From the NCBI GenBank assembly GCA_903930805.1, contig CAIYZZ010000390.1:1-15606 (forward strand): 15,606 bases of DNA. The letters run 5' to 3'. Below the pieces are notes generated by a model, which was not told the DNA's origin, searched no databases, and saw only the letters and a program-made list of their open reading frames with translations. The translations under genes were made by a program, and so were the position numbers. Source of the DNA: an uncultured Rhodocyclaceae bacterium. GTDB lineage: Bacteria; Pseudomonadota; Gammaproteobacteria; Burkholderiales; Rhodocyclaceae. Positions 15,018 through 15,606 of this stretch are shown one piece after another. Every line of letters starts with the position of its first letter. The first letter of the stretch is position 1.

Positions 15018-15606
15018 TCAGTGTCCTTGCAGAATGAATTTGAAGGGTTGCAGGGCGATAGTGCGCACAGGCTGACCGCTTTGTTTCGCCGGGGTGCAGC
15101 GCCAAGTACGCACGGCCGCAAGAGCTGCCTCGTCGAGGCGGAGGTGTCCGCTGCCGGAGGCAACGCGGGCAGTTGTAACACGCCCTTGTTCGTCCAGTTC
15201 AACCCGCAGGGTCACGGTACCCTCTTCGGCTAATCGACGGGAGATGGACGGATAGTCGGGTGGGGTTCGTTCCAAACAGGCAGTGGAGAGTTCGGTATCG
15301 ATGGCGACAGGTGTGACCGGTCTCGGCGCCGGGGCTAGCGGCACGTCAATCAACGGAGCTGACTGAGGTGGAGGCGGTAGAGCGACGTAATCTACAGGAG
15401 CGATAACTGGCATTTCGGCGACAAATTGCCGCGTTTCGGGTTTCACCATCGAACGAGGTTTTGGGGGCGACGGCTTGGGCGGTTCTTCCACTTTGGATGT
15501 CGCCGGGTCAATGAAATTGACGAACAGTGTCATGGCATCCTGCGGCGCCGAGATCGGGCGGTACTGCCACAAACTCCACAGGACAGCTGCATGCAGGGCG
15601 AGGACA
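15018..15606 (-). CDS. tonB: TonB energy transducer, 5' end beyond window
   Basis: TonB spans the periplasm and transmits motor energy to outer-membrane receptors. The frame stays open to the right edge, so the gene is N-terminally incomplete here. Reading from the edge: VLALHAAVLWSLW, the end of the membrane anchor that contacts ExbB; then a proline-rich periplasmic linker (EEPPKPSPPKPRSMVKPE, ALPPPPQSAP, LAPAPRPVTPVA); then the C-terminal receptor-contacting domain with DYPSISRRLAEEGTVTLRVE, LDEQGRVTTARVASGSGH, LDEAALAAVRTWRCTPAK and a final FKFILQGH. A TTG at 15572 could be read as a start, but the anchor helix upstream of it shows that it is internal. It heads the tonB-exbB-exbD operon; its promoter and any Fur site lie outside the window. 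Confidence 0.9.
   Translation of the reverse strand, partial: VLALHAAVLWSLWQYRPISAPQDAMTLFVNFIDPATSKVEEPPKPSPPKPRSMVKPETRQFVAEMPVIAPVDYVALPPPPQSAPLIDVPLAPAPRPVTPVAIDTELSTACLERTPPDYPSISRRLAEEGTVTLRVELDEQGRVTTARVASGSGHLRLDEAALAAVRTWRCTPAKQSGQPVRTIALQPFKFILQGH

Noticed and set aside
15014..15202. 63-codon N-terminal extension of exbB
   Set aside because: Would overlap tonB throughout, lacks ExbB similarity, and the ATG at 15013 has a ribosome binding site and gives normal family length.
1..15606. tRNA, rRNA or CRISPR array
   Set aside because: No cloverleaf-like element, rRNA signature or regularly spaced repeats were seen on either strand.

Overview
The window looks like chromosomal DNA of a GC-rich betaproteobacterium, probably near Rhodocyclales/Burkholderiales. 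This rests on gene content (an isovalerate/leucine acyl-CoA operon, a class I PHA synthase, an RhlE-type helicase, a compact tonB-exbB-exbD operon) and GC-rich coding; no rRNA or other taxonomic marker is present.

Layout. (1) 1-499: visibly AT-richer DNA of unknown origin with one small coiled-coil ORF. It joins a methylcrotonyl-CoA carboxylase alpha gene after its 113th codon, so that gene is broken here. (2) 500-7839, minus strand: a densely packed operon of eight genes. In transcription order: hotdog thioesterase, isovaleryl-CoA dehydrogenase, thiolase, a second acyl-CoA dehydrogenase, a DsbA-like HCCA-isomerase-family protein, methylcrotonyl-CoA carboxylase beta, methylglutaconyl-CoA hydratase, and the truncated carboxylase alpha. 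Most junctions are 1-4 nt overlaps. (3) 7840-7990: divergent intergenic region. (4) 7991-12156, plus strand: metallo-beta-lactamase-fold hydrolase, class I PHA synthase, PIN-domain protein, alpha/beta hydrolase. (5) 12157-12415: leader without a gene, then an RhlE-like DEAD-box helicase to 13768. (6) 13892-15606, minus strand: exbD, exbB and a tonB whose N-terminus runs off the right edge.

How the genes fit together. The minus-strand operon encodes the oxidative steps of leucine/isovalerate breakdown: isovaleryl-CoA to 3-methylcrotonyl-CoA (dehydrogenase), carboxylation (carboxylase), hydration to HMG-CoA (hydratase). A thiolase and a second dehydrogenase of straight- or branched-chain type widen the range. 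No HMG-CoA lyase and no regulator are visible. The divergent set polymerises hydroxyacyl-CoA into PHA, so acyl-CoA breakdown and carbon storage share one intergenic control region. The TonB/ExbB/ExbD proteins energise outer-membrane transport and appear unrelated to the rest.

I found no clear new defence or mobile system. The most notable points are the broken carboxylase alpha gene with its foreign junction, the antitoxin-less PIN gene fused translationally to the PHA synthase stop codon, and the DsbA-like gene embedded in a branched-chain acyl-CoA operon.
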